Assembly: GCA_902801465.1 (NCBI GenBank)
Contig: CADCIH010000005.1
Location: 84,576 to 148,575 of the forward strand
Origin: an uncultured Bacteroidia bacterium
Lineage (GTDB): Bacteria; Bacteroidota; Bacteroidia; Bacteroidales; F082
Direction: 5' to 3'
DNA length: 64,000 bases
Each line of letters starts with the position of its first letter. The first letter of the stretch is position 1. This document shows positions 8,248 through 17,112 of this stretch, piece by piece. Position numbers and translations under genes: made by a program. The notes beneath the pieces are model-generated. The model saw only the letters and a program-made list of their open reading frames with translations. It was not told where the DNA came from and did no database searches.

Positions 8248-9355
8248 GTTCGATGAGTTTTACGTGCCCCGCCTCCACCTCGAAGATGCGGTGGCTGATG
8301 TTTGTGTCTTCAAAAAGCCGCTCGATGCGTTGCTGTTGGGTGTCGGTGATGAACACTTGCCCGAAATGGTCGTCGCCCACCAGACGCACCAACTTCATCA
8401 CCCGTTGGTCGTCGAGTTTGTCGAAGATGTCGTCCAACAACAAAATGGGTTTGTAGCCGATCTTCTGGTAGTTGTATTCGAACTGGGCCAATCGGATGGA
8501 GACCACGAACGATTTCTGTTGGCCTTGCGAGCCGAACTTCTTCAGAGGATGTCCGTCGAGGAAAAAATCCAGGTCGTCCTTATGAATGCCAACATTGGTG
8601 TAACACGAGTAGGTGTCCTGTTGAAGATTCTCTTCAAGAAGTTGATGTAACGACTTGGTATCCAATTTTGAAGAGTATTTTACTTGAACCTTTTCTTTAG
8701 CACCGGAAACCACTTCGTAGTAGTGTTGGAAGATGGGATGGAACTCTTCGAGGAACTGCTTGCGTTTGAGGTGGATGTCGTCGGCGCAGGTACAGAGTTG
8801 GTCGTCCCAGAGTTGCAGTAGCGAGCGGTCGAAATGGTGTGTGTCGGCGAACTGTCGGAGTTGCATGTTGCGTTGCAGCAGTGCGCGGTTGTATTTGAGC
8901 AGTGCGCTGAGGTAGAGCGGGTCGAACTGTGAGATGACGCCATCGATGAACTTGCGTCGCAGTTCGCTGCCGTCGTTGATGAGGTCGCGGTCGTAGGGTG
9001 AGATCATCACAAGGGGGAACTTCCCGATATGGTCGGAGAGGCGGTCATATTCTTTTTTGTTGAAGCGGAACGACTTCTTGGCGTCGCGTTTCTGGACGCA
9101 CGACACCAGCTCGTTTTCCTTGTCGTCGAAGCCATAAGTCCCATGGATGCTGAAGAAGTCCTGGTCGTGCCGGATGTTGAGCTTGTCGGTGGCCCCGAAG
9201 AAGCTCTTGCAGAACGAGAGGTAATAGATGGAATCGAGGATGTTGGTCTTCCCTGCCCCGTTGAGGCCGACGAAGCAGTTCACGTTCTCCGAGAACGTCA
9301 GGTCGGCGCTCTCGCAGTTCTTGAAGTTGGCCAGTCTCAATTCTTTCAGGTACAT
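8240..9355 (-). CDS. recF: DNA replication and repair protein RecF
   Basis: A 371-residue SMC-like ATPase. Walker A is GLNGAGKTN (residues 30-38), the signature region is FGSQGQQKSFVVSIRLAQF, and Walker B is PILLLDDIFDKLD. It loads RecA at single-strand gaps with RecO and RecR. The ATG directly follows the porQ stop (TAAATG), and its 3' end overlaps the DUF721 gene. Confidence 0.97.
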   Translation of the reverse strand: MYLKELRLANFKNCESADLTFSENVNCFVGLNGAGKTNILDSIYYLSFCKSFFGATDKLNIRHDQDFFSIHGTYGFDDKENELVSCVQKRDAKKSFRFNKKEYDRLSDHIGKFPLVMISPYDRDLINDGSELRRKFIDGVISQFDPLYLSALLKYNRALLQRNMQLRQFADTHHFDRSLLQLWDDQLCTCADDIHLKRKQFLEEFHPIFQHYYEVVSGAKEKVQVKYSSKLDTKSLHQLLEENLQQDTYSCYTNVGIHKDDLDFFLDGHPLKKFGSQGQQKSFVVSIRLAQFEYNYQKIGYKPILLLDDIFDKLDDQRVMKLVRLVGDDHFGQVFITDTQQQRIERLFEDTNISHRIFEVEAGHVKLIEHE

Positions 9356-10387
9356 TTAGAACTTATTGAGATCCATGGTGATGGTGAGGTAGTTGGGCGA
9401 CATGACGACGCTTCTGCGCGAGCGGGCGTAGCTGATTTCGAACATTTTGATTTTGACGGCGAGTCCGGCAGAGAATCCCACCAAGGTGCGTTCTTTTGGG
9501 ACGTCCATGGCATAGCGTTGTCCATAGTCGAAGGCGGAGCGCAGCACGATGTTTTTGCCCAGGGTGAGTTCGCCGCCTATGACCAGGTGACAGGCCGCAT
9601 TGCGTATAAACTGGGCGACTTTGCTTTCCTCTTCCAATTGGCCGGTGATCGGGTTGGTGTGTTGTTCGATGTAGGTGGGTGTCATCATGAGCTTGTTCCA
9701 GTGCTGGATGTCGTCATACCAAAGCATCACGGTCACGGGCAGGTGTTCTAGCTTGCGTGATGCGCCGAAATCGATTGAGAAAGGCAGCGGGTCGCGTGAG
9801 GAGTTGATGTTGTTGAACAGTTGGGTGCCGATGTTACGGGCGTTGAGTGAGAAGGTCCATCCGCTGTTGCTATGGTACATGCCGGCCACATCGACGGCGA
9901 GGGCTCCGGCGGAATAGCTTTCGTATTGGATGCCTGCGTATTTCACTGCGGCGCCGATGTTCCAGTTGGGGGTGAGCTGTCGTCCCCATCCGATGTTCAC
10001 TGAAAAGTCGGAACAGCCGAAATTGCCAGTGATCACGCCGCTTTCCGAGGTTTCGTCGAAATGGCCGTAGTTGTGGTACTGCACGGTGGCGGCATAGCTG
10101 CCGATGCTGTTGAAGGTGTGGGCGTATTGAAGTGTTGCGAAGTTGATGTCGGTGTAATAATCCACGTATGAGAGTCCCATCTTGTTGTTCATTCCCTCGC
10201 CGATGGTGGCGGGGTTGAAGGTGGCCAATTGGATGTCGTTGTCGTAAACGGGCAGCGGCAGTCCCCCCAAGGCGGCTACGCGAGCGGAGTTGGTGGTCCT
10301 CAGGAACGAGTAGGTTCCGTTGGTCTGTTGCGCTGTCGCCCCCACAGCTAACAGTAGAGCCAATATGGTGATTACACGCTTTCGCAT
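9356..10387 (-). CDS. porQ: Type IX secretion system protein PorQ
   Basis: A 343-residue outer-membrane protein with a signal peptide (cleavage after ATAQ). It has the PorQ opening TYSFLRTTNSARVAALGG and DNDIQLATFNPATI, then a FadL/PorV-like beta-barrel pattern ending in Phe. PorQ with PorU, PorV and PorZ forms the attachment complex that handles T9SS cargo at the cell surface. Cargo proteins with sorting domains occur at 12154, 37494, 40254, 41131 and 55761 in this window. Confidence 0.92.
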   Translation of the reverse strand: MRKRVITILALLLAVGATAQQTNGTYSFLRTTNSARVAALGGLPLPVYDNDIQLATFNPATIGEGMNNKMGLSYVDYYTDINFATLQYAHTFNSIGSYAATVQYHNYGHFDETSESGVITGNFGCSDFSVNIGWGRQLTPNWNIGAAVKYAGIQYESYSAGALAVDVAGMYHSNSGWTFSLNARNIGTQLFNNINSSRDPLPFSIDFGASRKLEHLPVTVMLWYDDIQHWNKLMMTPTYIEQHTNPITGQLEEESKVAQFIRNAACHLVIGGELTLGKNIVLRSAFDYGQRYAMDVPKERTLVGFSAGLAVKIKMFEISYARSRRSVVMSPNYLTITMDLNKF

Positions 10388-10400
10388 AATTGTTTAATAT

Positions 10401-10470
10401 CTTTTAACTTTTAACTTTTATCTTTTATCTCTTATCTCTTAACTTTCCGTTCTCCGTTCTCCGTTTTCCA
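10401..10470. repeat. Ten-unit heptamer tandem repeat upstream of porQ
   Basis: Ten contiguous 7-nt units: CTTTTAA twice, CTTTTAT twice, CTCTTAT, CTCTTAA, CTTTCCG, TTCTCCG twice, TTTTCCA. It fills the gap between nusB and porQ. Confidence 0.9.
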
Positions 10471-10471
10471 C

Positions 10472-11431
10472 TCACACCAGCCCTCTCCCCGTCTTCATGA
10501 TCTTTCCATCGGCATTGAGTTTTTCTGAGAGCTTGTCGAGGATTCCGTTCACGAAACGGCGGCTGTCGGGGGTGCTGTAGTATTTCGAGATCTCGATATA
10601 TTCGTTGATGGTGACTTTCACCGGGATGTCATGGAACTGTTGGAACTCTGTCAAGGCCATGAAGATGATGATTTTGTCCATCAAGGCGATGCGGTCGTAG
10701 TCCCAGTTGGAGATGTTGGCTTTCACTAGTTCGCGATACTCATCGGCGTTTTTCATGGTGAGACGGAACAGTCGCACGATGAAGTTCTTGTCGTCGTTGG
10801 TCTCGCCGTTTTCGGTCTTGAAAGCGGCTGGGATCTTGGTGTCGGGACCGAAGTCCTCTTCCATCTCGTTGAAGAATTTCCAGAGGAGGAACAGGCAGAT
10901 TTGGTAATCGCTATTGAAGACCAGGTTTTTGTCGGAATAGAAGTCGAACAGCACGTCGTCCTCGGCCATATAGTTGTCGATGATGCTGAGGATTAGTTTT
11001 TTATCGAGTGCGAAGCTGCTTTTTTCGCTATTCATATATTCCTGGTATTCAGGATATTCACGCATCCTGTTGTAGAAACCACGGATGAAGTCCTCTCGGT
11101 CGTTGTCCCAGTTGATCTTGTACTTTTCCTGAAGAGCCTGGAGGTCGCGGTTGTTTTCGAGGGCGTTGATGACGCGGTTGTTGACGAACTTGCGGTTCGG
11201 GTTGAGGTCTTCCTGTGTGGGGAAGTTTTTGTGCATGTTCTCCTCGATGCGGCGTTCGGCGAAGCATTTCACCTCGACCCAGAATGTCAGTTGGCGGATA
11301 AATAGTTCATAAAGGCTGTCAACACTGTCGAGAAGACGGCGTTCGGCGGCCAGCAGGTCAGTCTCTTCGGCTTGATGGTAGGCGTAGATCTGCTGCAACA
11401 CCTTGACTCTCAAAAACCTTCTGTTAAGCAT
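10472..11431 (-). CDS. nusB: Transcription antitermination factor NusB (long form)
   Basis: A 319-residue protein; the conserved NusB opening RRFLRVKVLQQIYAYHQAEE is at the start and the NusB core returns in the C-terminal third (IALMDKIIIFMALTEFQQF, PVKVTINEYIEISKYYSTPDSRRFVNGILD). The roughly 150-residue insertion between them is usual in Bacteroidota. NusB with NusE supports rRNA antitermination. It has its own promoter at 11464. Confidence 0.95.
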   Translation of the reverse strand: MLNRRFLRVKVLQQIYAYHQAEETDLLAAERRLLDSVDSLYELFIRQLTFWVEVKCFAERRIEENMHKNFPTQEDLNPNRKFVNNRVINALENNRDLQALQEKYKINWDNDREDFIRGFYNRMREYPEYQEYMNSEKSSFALDKKLILSIIDNYMAEDDVLFDFYSDKNLVFNSDYQICLFLLWKFFNEMEEDFGPDTKIPAAFKTENGETNDDKNFIVRLFRLTMKNADEYRELVKANISNWDYDRIALMDKIIIFMALTEFQQFHDIPVKVTINEYIEISKYYSTPDSRRFVNGILDKLSEKLNADGKIMKTGRGLV

Positions 11432-11463
11432 AAAAAGAAAAAATTGTTCATTGGTTTAAACTG

Positions 11464-11471
11464 CAAATTTA
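11464..11471 (-). promoter_or_regulatory. TAnnTTTG promoter for nusB
   Basis: TAAATTTG on the minus strand, 33 bases before ATG 11431; divergent from the ferritin promoter. Confidence 0.55.
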
Positions 11472-11484
11472 CTAAAAAATTATT

Positions 11485-11492
11485 TACCTTTG
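11485..11492 (+). promoter_or_regulatory. TAnnTTTG promoter for ferritin
   Basis: TACCTTTG about 43 bases before ATG 11535. Confidence 0.6.
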
Positions 11493-11534
11493 CAATCATT
11501 ATTGAAAACTTCAAAACTTTAAAAATTAAAAACT

Positions 11535-12050
11535 ATGATTAGCAAAAAATTGGCAAAAGCCATCAACGACCAGATCAACGCTGAGATGTGGTCGGCCTAT
11601 CTCTATCTGAGCATGTCGCAGGACATCTACGCCAAAGGTTTCAAGGGCATCGCCCACTGGTACAAAGTCCAGTTCCTCGAGGAACAGGCCCATGCCGCCA
11701 TCATGATCAACTATCTGCATTCGCAGGACGAAAAGGTGATTCTCGCCCCCATCGCCAAGGTGCAAACCAGTTGGAAGACCGTCTTGGCTGCTTTTGAGGA
11801 CACCCTCGCCCACGAGAAGAAGGTGACCGCCATGATCAATAATCTGTGCGACATCGCCGACGAGGACCACGACCGCGCCGCAGCCAACTTCCTGGCTTGG
11901 TTCATCGACGAGCAAGTCGAGGAAGAGGAGAACGCCCGCGACCTCATCGCCCAATGCAAGATGATCGACGGCCACATGGGTGGCATGATGATGCTCGACA
12001 AAGAGCTCGGTGCCCGCGAGTACCACACTCCTTCACCGCTGAAAGATTAA
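11535..12050 (+). CDS. ftnA: Ferritin (FtnA-like, non-haem)
   Basis: A 171-residue four-helix ferritin. Ferroxidase-centre residues are visible at the same numbers as in E. coli FtnA: Glu17, Tyr24, Glu50 and His53, followed by a Glu in the third helix (AAFEDTLAHE) and Glu in FIDEQVEEE. It oxidises Fe(II) and stores iron in a 24-subunit shell. It is monocistronic, with its own promoter and a strong terminator. Confidence 0.96.
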   Translation: MISKKLAKAINDQINAEMWSAYLYLSMSQDIYAKGFKGIAHWYKVQFLEEQAHAAIMINYLHSQDEKVILAPIAKVQTSWKTVLAAFEDTLAHEKKVTAMINNLCDIADEDHDRAAANFLAWFIDEQVEEEENARDLIAQCKMIDGHMGGMMMLDKELGAREYHTPSPLKD

Positions 12051-12101
12051 AACGGAACCCCGAAGGGCTCACCGACCGAAAGGGAGGTAAAACGGAAAAT
12101 T

Positions 12102-12129
12102 AAAAGCCTCGCAATACTGCGAGGCTTTT
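12102..12129. terminator. Terminator after ferritin, probably bidirectional
   Basis: Perfect 8-bp stem GCCTCGCA (12106-12113) / TGCGAGGC (12118-12125), loop ATAC, with AAAA before and TTTT after. It can serve both ferritin and the converging subtilase gene. Confidence 0.93.
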
Positions 12130-12153
12130 ATTGTTGTTAGGAAAAACTTCCGC

Positions 12154-13806
12154 TTACTTGGTGATGATCACTTTCACGGTTTGTGAAGCGTTCTCGGCGT
12201 CGGCTTTGATGAAGTAAACGCCGTTGCTCAGGTCGTTCAAATACCTCTCAAAGGTAGTGTGGTTCAAACCGTTGAAGTGATAGGTCTTGAGCATGTGGCC
12301 CATGACGTCATACACGCTGAGTTCGGCGATGCTGACTTCGTTGAGGCGGATGTGGACTTCGCCTTTGGACGGATTGGGAAACACTGAGAGGATGTTGTTC
12401 TGGGCTGTGAAGGTGTCGTCGACATGAAGCACTTCGAAGGCGGCGGAGAAATCAGGGATGCCGTAACCGTATTTGCTGTCGGGATTGTCGGCACGGTTGC
12501 CGCATTGGCGCACCACGTCGCAGATCTCCTGAACCGAGGCGTACGGGAAGGCTTGGCGCAGGCAAGCCACGGCGCCAGCTAAAACGGGGCATGAGAACGA
12601 AGTTCCACTTCCATTGTAATAATCGCCCCACCAACCGCCAGGATTGCCAGAGGCAACATAGGTGTCCTCTCCCATTGCCATTACGTCGGGTTTGATGCGT
12701 CCGTCGTAGGTGGGACCCACCGAGCTGAAGTCGGCGCGGTTGCCGTTGGCGTCAACAGCACCCACGGTGAGGATGTGCTCTGCATCAGCGGGAATGCCCA
12801 GCGTGCAGTAGCCGTCATATTCGTTGCCAGCCGAGTTCATGCAGATAATGCCACGAGAAGCGGCAATCTCGGCACCGATGGTCATCGGGGCGGTGTGACC
12901 GTCGTAATGTTCCAGAGGATGATTCCACTGGCTCATGTCGAAATCGATGTAGCCCAGCGAGGTGGAGCAAACGTCAACACCCAGGCTGTCGGCATATTCG
13001 GCGCCTGAAACCCAGTTGTATTCCTCAATGATGTTTTCTTGATCGCCATCCTCTGTGTGGAACAGGTAGTAGGAGGCTTTTGGGGCAGTTCCCACCATGT
13101 TGTTCGGGTCGTAAGCTCCCATCGTGCTAAGGCAAGAGGTGCCGTGGGTGCTTTGCGTATACACCGAAGTGCTGCCATAGACGAAGTCGCGGGTGCCGAG
13201 CAGACGGCCTTCCTGTCGCATGTTGTCGAAACAGGAATGGATGTCGGTGCCCTCAAAACCGCCGTCCAACACAGCGATGACTACGCCGGTTCCATCGTAA
13301 CCCATGTCGTGCAGCTGGTTCACCTTAAGCTGATACACCTGGTCGTGGGCGCCTCCGTAAAAGTCTTTCGCATTGCGTGCCAACCCGGAGTTCTTCATCT
13401 CAAACGAAAGGTTTTCCTCCTTTCGGAGCTGGGCTTCTGGATGGTTCTCGCAATTTCTTACAACTTCAATAAAATCAAGTGCATTAATAGCGTCAATTAT
13501 AGTGCTACTTGAAGCATAGATCGAAACACCGTTCAACCATTTAGAGGGGTTAATCAGAGTGGCGCCGCAGTCGGCGACGGCTTGCAGATACTGCGGATTA
13601 ACTGGGATGTCATACTCGTCGATGGCAATGCCGAGACGGGCACGGCGGTCCAAGGCGCGCTGGCTGAGGTACTCCTCGGGGGCGTCGATGGAATAAGGTG
13701 AGTCGTTCTTGTCGGTGAACTGCACCCAGTAGGTGTTGGTGGCAATCTGTGCCTTGGCAAAGACAACGGCCACCAAAGCTATGAGCAATAAGGATAATTT
13801 CTTCAT
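12154..13806 (-). CDS. Secreted S8 subtilisin-like protease with T9SS sorting domain
   Basis: A 550-residue protein with a signal peptide (cleavage near AKAQ), an I9-like prodomain (WVQFTDKNDSPYSI, YLSQRALDRRARLGIAID) and an S8 domain with Asp181 (AVLDGGFEG), His221 (STHGTS), the oxyanion Asn in SAGN (about 328) and Ser403 (GTSFSCP). The last 80 residues are a type A T9SS C-terminal domain (SVFPNPSKGEVHIRL, YDVMGHMLKTY, FIKADAENASQTVKVIIT). It is therefore exported by the T9SS and anchored or released at the surface. All catalytic residues are present. Confidence 0.93.
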   Translation of the reverse strand: MKKLSLLLIALVAVVFAKAQIATNTYWVQFTDKNDSPYSIDAPEEYLSQRALDRRARLGIAIDEYDIPVNPQYLQAVADCGATLINPSKWLNGVSIYASSSTIIDAINALDFIEVVRNCENHPEAQLRKEENLSFEMKNSGLARNAKDFYGGAHDQVYQLKVNQLHDMGYDGTGVVIAVLDGGFEGTDIHSCFDNMRQEGRLLGTRDFVYGSTSVYTQSTHGTSCLSTMGAYDPNNMVGTAPKASYYLFHTEDGDQENIIEEYNWVSGAEYADSLGVDVCSTSLGYIDFDMSQWNHPLEHYDGHTAPMTIGAEIAASRGIICMNSAGNEYDGYCTLGIPADAEHILTVGAVDANGNRADFSSVGPTYDGRIKPDVMAMGEDTYVASGNPGGWWGDYYNGSGTSFSCPVLAGAVACLRQAFPYASVQEICDVVRQCGNRADNPDSKYGYGIPDFSAAFEVLHVDDTFTAQNNILSVFPNPSKGEVHIRLNEVSIAELSVYDVMGHMLKTYHFNGLNHTTFERYLNDLSNGVYFIKADAENASQTVKVIITK

Positions 13807-13835
13807 TTTGTGTTTGATTTTAAAGATTTAAGGGG

Positions 13836-13843
13836 CAAAGATA
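13836..13843 (-). promoter_or_regulatory. TAnnTTTG promoter for the subtilase
   Basis: TATCTTTG on the minus strand, 30 bases before ATG 13806. Confidence 0.55.
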
Positions 13844-13855
13844 CAAAGATTTTCG

Positions 13856-13863
13856 TACTTTTG
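13856..13863 (+). promoter_or_regulatory. TAnnTTTG promoter for trmD
   Basis: TACTTTTG 17 bases before ATG 13880. Confidence 0.55.
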
Positions 13864-13879
13864 ACAAAAATTTCAAATT

Positions 13880-14572
13880 ATGCGCATCGATATCATTGCC
13901 ATCTTTCCTGAGATGTTCCAAGGGCCTTTTACTGAGTCAATTATCAAACGAGCTCTCAATAAGGGCATTGTGGAAATCGAGCTTCACAACCTTAGGGACT
14001 ATAGCACTGACAAACACAAGAAGGTCGACGACTATCCTTTCTCGGCCGGCGCGGGAATGGTGATGATGATAGAGCCGGTGGACAACTGCATCACGCATCT
14101 GAAAAGCCAACGGGACTACGATGAAGTGATCTATATGAGCCCCGACGGGGAGATGCTTGACCAGCCGCTCTGTAACCAACTCTCTCTGAAAGAGAACCTC
14201 ATCATCCTCTGCGGCCATTACAAAGGCATCGACGAACGCATCCGTGAGCATCTCATCACCCGTGAGATCTCCATCGGCAACTATGTGCTCTCAGGGGGCG
14301 AACTCGGTGCCGCCGTGCTCGTCGACAGTCTGGTGCGATTGCTGCCTGGCGCCTTGGGTGACGAGACCTCTGCCCTCTCCGACTCGTTCCAGGACGGACT
14401 GGTCTCCCCTCCCGTCTATACCCGCCCTCGTGTTTATAAAGGATGGGAGGTCCCGGAAATCCTTTTGTCGGGCAACGACTTGAAGATTAATGAGTGGAAA
14501 CTTGAGCAAGCTTGGAAAAGAACCAAGGAACGCCGCCCGGAAATGTACGAAAAATTGAAAAAAAGCGAATAA
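13880..14572 (+). CDS. trmD: tRNA (guanine37-N1)-methyltransferase
   Basis: A 230-residue SPOUT methyltransferase. The N-terminus [13 protein letters not shown] and the knot motifs [13 protein letters not shown] and [16 protein letters not shown] are characteristic. It methylates G37 next to the anticodon using S-adenosylmethionine and prevents +1 frameshifts. It precedes rplS, but rpsP and rimM of the classical operon are absent here. Confidence 0.98.
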   Translation: MRIDIIAIFPEMFQGPFTESIIKRALNKGIVEIELHNLRDYSTDKHKKVDDYPFSAGAGMVMMIEPVDNCITHLKSQRDYDEVIYMSPDGEMLDQPLCNQLSLKENLIILCGHYKGIDERIREHLITREISIGNYVLSGGELGAAVLVDSLVRLLPGALGDETSALSDSFQDGLVSPPVYTRPRVYKGWEVPEILLSGNDLKINEWKLEQAWKRTKERRPEMYEKLKKSE

Positions 14573-14598
14573 ATTGTGTCCATCATTAGATTTTTTTG

Positions 14599-14606
14599 TA
14601 TATTTG
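14599..14606 (+). promoter_or_regulatory. TAnnTTTG promoter for rplS
   Basis: TATATTTG 43 bases before the rplS start, so L19 can be made independently of trmD. A TTG at 14574-14576 is a possible -33 element, with a long 22-base spacer. Confidence 0.55.
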
Positions 14607-14649
14607 CACCCGTTTTTGACGAAAAATATATAAAAAAATATTATATAAA

Positions 14650-15006
14650 ATGAAGAACACATTAATTCAATTCGTTGAGGATCAAGTCGTTGTAAAAGAC
14701 TTTCCCAAGTTTAGAGCTGGTGACACAGTCACCGTCACTTACAAGATTGTTGAAGGCAACAAGGAACGTCTTCAGAAGTTCCAGGGTGTTGTCCTGAAAC
14801 GCAGCGGTTGCGGCAAGACTGCCACCTTCACCGTGAGAAAGATATCGAACAATATCGGTGTCGAGCGTTGCTTCCCCGTCGCCTCTCCCATGATCGACAG
14901 CATCGAGCTGAACAAGGAAGGCGCCGTCCGCAAGTCACGTATCTACTACCTCAGAGGTCTCCGTGGTAAGAAAGCCCGTATCAAGGAAGCCAAACGCAAG
15001 GACTAA
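14650..15006 (+). CDS. rplS: 50S ribosomal protein L19
   Basis: A 118-residue protein with the L19 core FRAGDTVTVTYKIVEGNKERLQ, the motif FQGVVLKRSG and the C-terminus SRIYYLRGLRGKKARIKE. It lies at the 30S/50S interface. It ends in a strong terminator. Confidence 0.99.
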   Translation: MKNTLIQFVEDQVVVKDFPKFRAGDTVTVTYKIVEGNKERLQKFQGVVLKRSGCGKTATFTVRKISNNIGVERCFPVASPMIDSIELNKEGAVRKSRIYYLRGLRGKKARIKEAKRKD

Positions 15007-15031
15007 TTCCTCGACAAGAGTTTATCAAAAA

Positions 15032-15060
15032 AATCCCGACCGATTGGCCGGGATTTTTTT
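15032..15060 (+). terminator. Terminator after rplS
   Basis: Stem AATCCCG (15032-15038) / CGGGATT (15049-15055), extended by CC/GG around one mismatch, then a run of T. Confidence 0.9.
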
Positions 15061-16475
15061 TATTGGTTTTCCGTTCTCCGTTTAAAAACCTTCTTCCTAA
15101 GCATAAACACCGTTAGTACCGCCCAGAATACGACCAATATCCCCAAGGTTATCCAGGTGGACTGGAGACTCTGAGGAGCTATGCCCACCAGCAGCAGCAC
15201 TGGGAAGCCTAATACCACTGCGGCAAGAGCCTGCAAAACCAGGTTGTTGGCAGCCGGAGTCTCAAACTTCGGGTCGATCTCACGCAATAGGATCATGCCA
15301 TTCGAGGCGGTACCGGTAAGCATGCCGAACATCGAGAAGAAGCCTTCGTACTTGTAATCGGGATACAGATGCTTGCTGATCCACAGCACGTACACAAAGG
15401 TGACGATGGCGCCAAGCGCACAGATGATGCTGAAAGGCAACACAAACTTGCCGAATTCATCGAAACTGATGGCAGCGGTGCCAGCCACAATCATGATGTC
15501 GAAACAGAAACCTCCGATACGGTTCAACATGTAATTATTAATGTATTCGCGTTCCATGATGCGTTGTTTCTTGAACACTTTCAGGATGTTCTTGAAAGCG
15601 ATGCCGAACAGGGTGCCCAACAGGAAGTTGAATCCCCACAGCAACGGTTTCAACGTGTTGGTGCCGAAGTTGCCCAAATCCATCCCTTGGATCCAGTTGG
15701 TGAACAGATACACTAGGAAATACACAAAGAGCACCATGCAGATCTGCACCGACAACTTGTCGATCGACTCGGCATCGGGGATCTCCCCTTTGCCCTCATA
15801 GTCCTCCAGCTTGTTGACTTGAGCCGCTTCAATCTTCTTGGAAGACAGCTTGCCTTTGCGTCTCAAAATATTCATGTAGATGACGCCAATCAGGCTTCCC
15901 ACAATGAAACCCATCGCAGCAATGGAAAGGCCGAAGTCGGCTCCCGCAAAGTCGATGCCTTGGGCTTCTGCCCATCCTGTGTAGATCTTACCAATGTTCA
16001 GCGCTTGGCCAGGTCCTTGTCCGTAGCCCATCGGCAACAGCAGACCTGCGGCATAGAAGAACTTCTTTCCGACAAGGAAGAAAAGGATGGAGACGACCAG
16101 ACCTATGATGCCTTGGATGACATAGGTGGCAGCCGTCAAAGCACCTGTCTCGATGACCTTCATGCCCGACGATTTCGACTCCACTTTATTGTTTTTCAGC
16201 GCCAGCGCCACAAAGCCCAGACCAAGGGCATGGTAAGTGACAATCTCCATCATGGGCTTGTTGATGATCTCGCGGCATCCTGGGAAAGCCTTGAACAACA
16301 GAAGCAACAGACCGCCCAGCAAGGCGGAAGGCAGAAGGCTCTTCTTCAGGAAGGGAATTTGGGTCCTCAGCACATTGCCCAAGAGCAAGGCGACAGCGAG
16401 GATACAGAACTGGACCAACCATTGCCAGGCCTCGGGCCGGTCAAAGGTCATTACGGAAACGTCTAGTATTGTCAT
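15060..16475 (-). CDS. Sodium/glutamate symporter-like permease (GltS family)
   Basis: A 471-residue integral membrane protein with about 11 hydrophobic segments in two halves. Motifs GLLLPMGYGQGPGQALNIG and MLTGTASNGMILLREIDP are the paired re-entrant-loop signatures of GltS-type sodium:glutamate symporters. A charged loop near 205-240 separates the halves. The substrate is probably glutamate or a related acid, but family members vary. The C-terminal codons include part of a heptamer repeat (15063-15081). Promoter at 16495. Confidence 0.8.
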   Translation of the reverse strand: MTILDVSVMTFDRPEAWQWLVQFCILAVALLLGNVLRTQIPFLKKSLLPSALLGGLLLLLFKAFPGCREIINKPMMEIVTYHALGLGFVALALKNNKVESKSSGMKVIETGALTAATYVIQGIIGLVVSILFFLVGKKFFYAAGLLLPMGYGQGPGQALNIGKIYTGWAEAQGIDFAGADFGLSIAAMGFIVGSLIGVIYMNILRRKGKLSSKKIEAAQVNKLEDYEGKGEIPDAESIDKLSVQICMVLFVYFLVYLFTNWIQGMDLGNFGTNTLKPLLWGFNFLLGTLFGIAFKNILKVFKKQRIMEREYINNYMLNRIGGFCFDIMIVAGTAAISFDEFGKFVLPFSIICALGAIVTFVYVLWISKHLYPDYKYEGFFSMFGMLTGTASNGMILLREIDPKFETPAANNLVLQALAAVVLGFPVLLLVGIAPQSLQSTWITLGILVVFWAVLTVFMLRKKVFKRRTENQ

Positions 16476-16494
16476 GGTTATCGAAATTAGTATG

Positions 16495-16502
16495 CAAACG
16501 TA
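16495..16502 (-). promoter_or_regulatory. TAnnTTTG promoter for the GltS-like gene
   Basis: TACGTTTG on the minus strand, 20 bases before ATG 16475. Confidence 0.5.
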
Positions 16503-16536
16503 CTAATTTTATTTAGACCATCCAAAACAAAAGTGT

Positions 16537-16544
16537 TATTTTTG
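16537..16544 (+). promoter_or_regulatory. TAnnTTTG promoter for the chromate transporter pair
   Basis: TATTTTTG ends only 4 bases before ATG 16549, which would give a leaderless or nearly leaderless message. Confidence 0.45.
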
Positions 16545-16548
16545 CGCC

Positions 16549-17112
16549 ATGAAAATCATCTGGCAGCTGTTCTCTACCTTTTTCAAGATAGGCGCCTTCA
16601 CCCTGGGCGGAGGCTATGCCATGTTGTCAATGGTGGAGAAGGCGGTGGTTGACAAAAAGCAATGGATTCCTTCGGATGAGTTCTGGGACATGATTGCCAT
16701 CGTGCAGTCGTTGCCTGGGGTGTTTGCTGTGAACACCGCCTTGTATGTAGGTCGTCGCATCGCTGGAAAAAAAGGTGCGGCAGCAGCCATGTTGGGTGCC
16801 ATCCTCCCCTCCATCGTCATCATACTGCTGTTGGCTACCATCTTCAGGGAATACCGCGACCTTCCTGTGGTGGAACGCATCTTCAAGGGTATCCGTCCCT
16901 GTGTGGTGGCGCTGATTCTAGCCCCTTCGTTAAGGATGATCAAGTCGGCCAAGCTCAACTGGAAGACTGCTGTCATCCCCGTTGTCACCGTTGCGCTGAT
17001 CTGGTGGCTGAAGGTCTCCCCTGCCTGGGTTATCCTGACTGCCATTGCGGGTAGTGTTGTCTACGCGCTTATTATTAATAAAAAGGTAAGACAGAAGGAG
17101 GCGGAGCCATGA
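16549..17112 (+). CDS. chrA: Chromate transporter, N-half subunit
   Basis: A 187-residue CHR-domain membrane protein with the signature FKIGAFTLGGGYAMLSMVEKAVV and the PGVFAVNTALYVG motif. It is one of two short CHR proteins that together equal one full ChrA; such pairs are thought to work as heterodimers that export chromate or take up related anions. Its stop overlaps the next gene's ATG by 4 bases. Confidence 0.92.
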   Translation: MKIIWQLFSTFFKIGAFTLGGGYAMLSMVEKAVVDKKQWIPSDEFWDMIAIVQSLPGVFAVNTALYVGRRIAGKKGAAAAMLGAILPSIVIILLLATIFREYRDLPVVERIFKGIRPCVVALILAPSLRMIKSAKLNWKTAVIPVVTVALIWWLKVSPAWVILTAIAGSVVYALIINKKVRQKEAEP

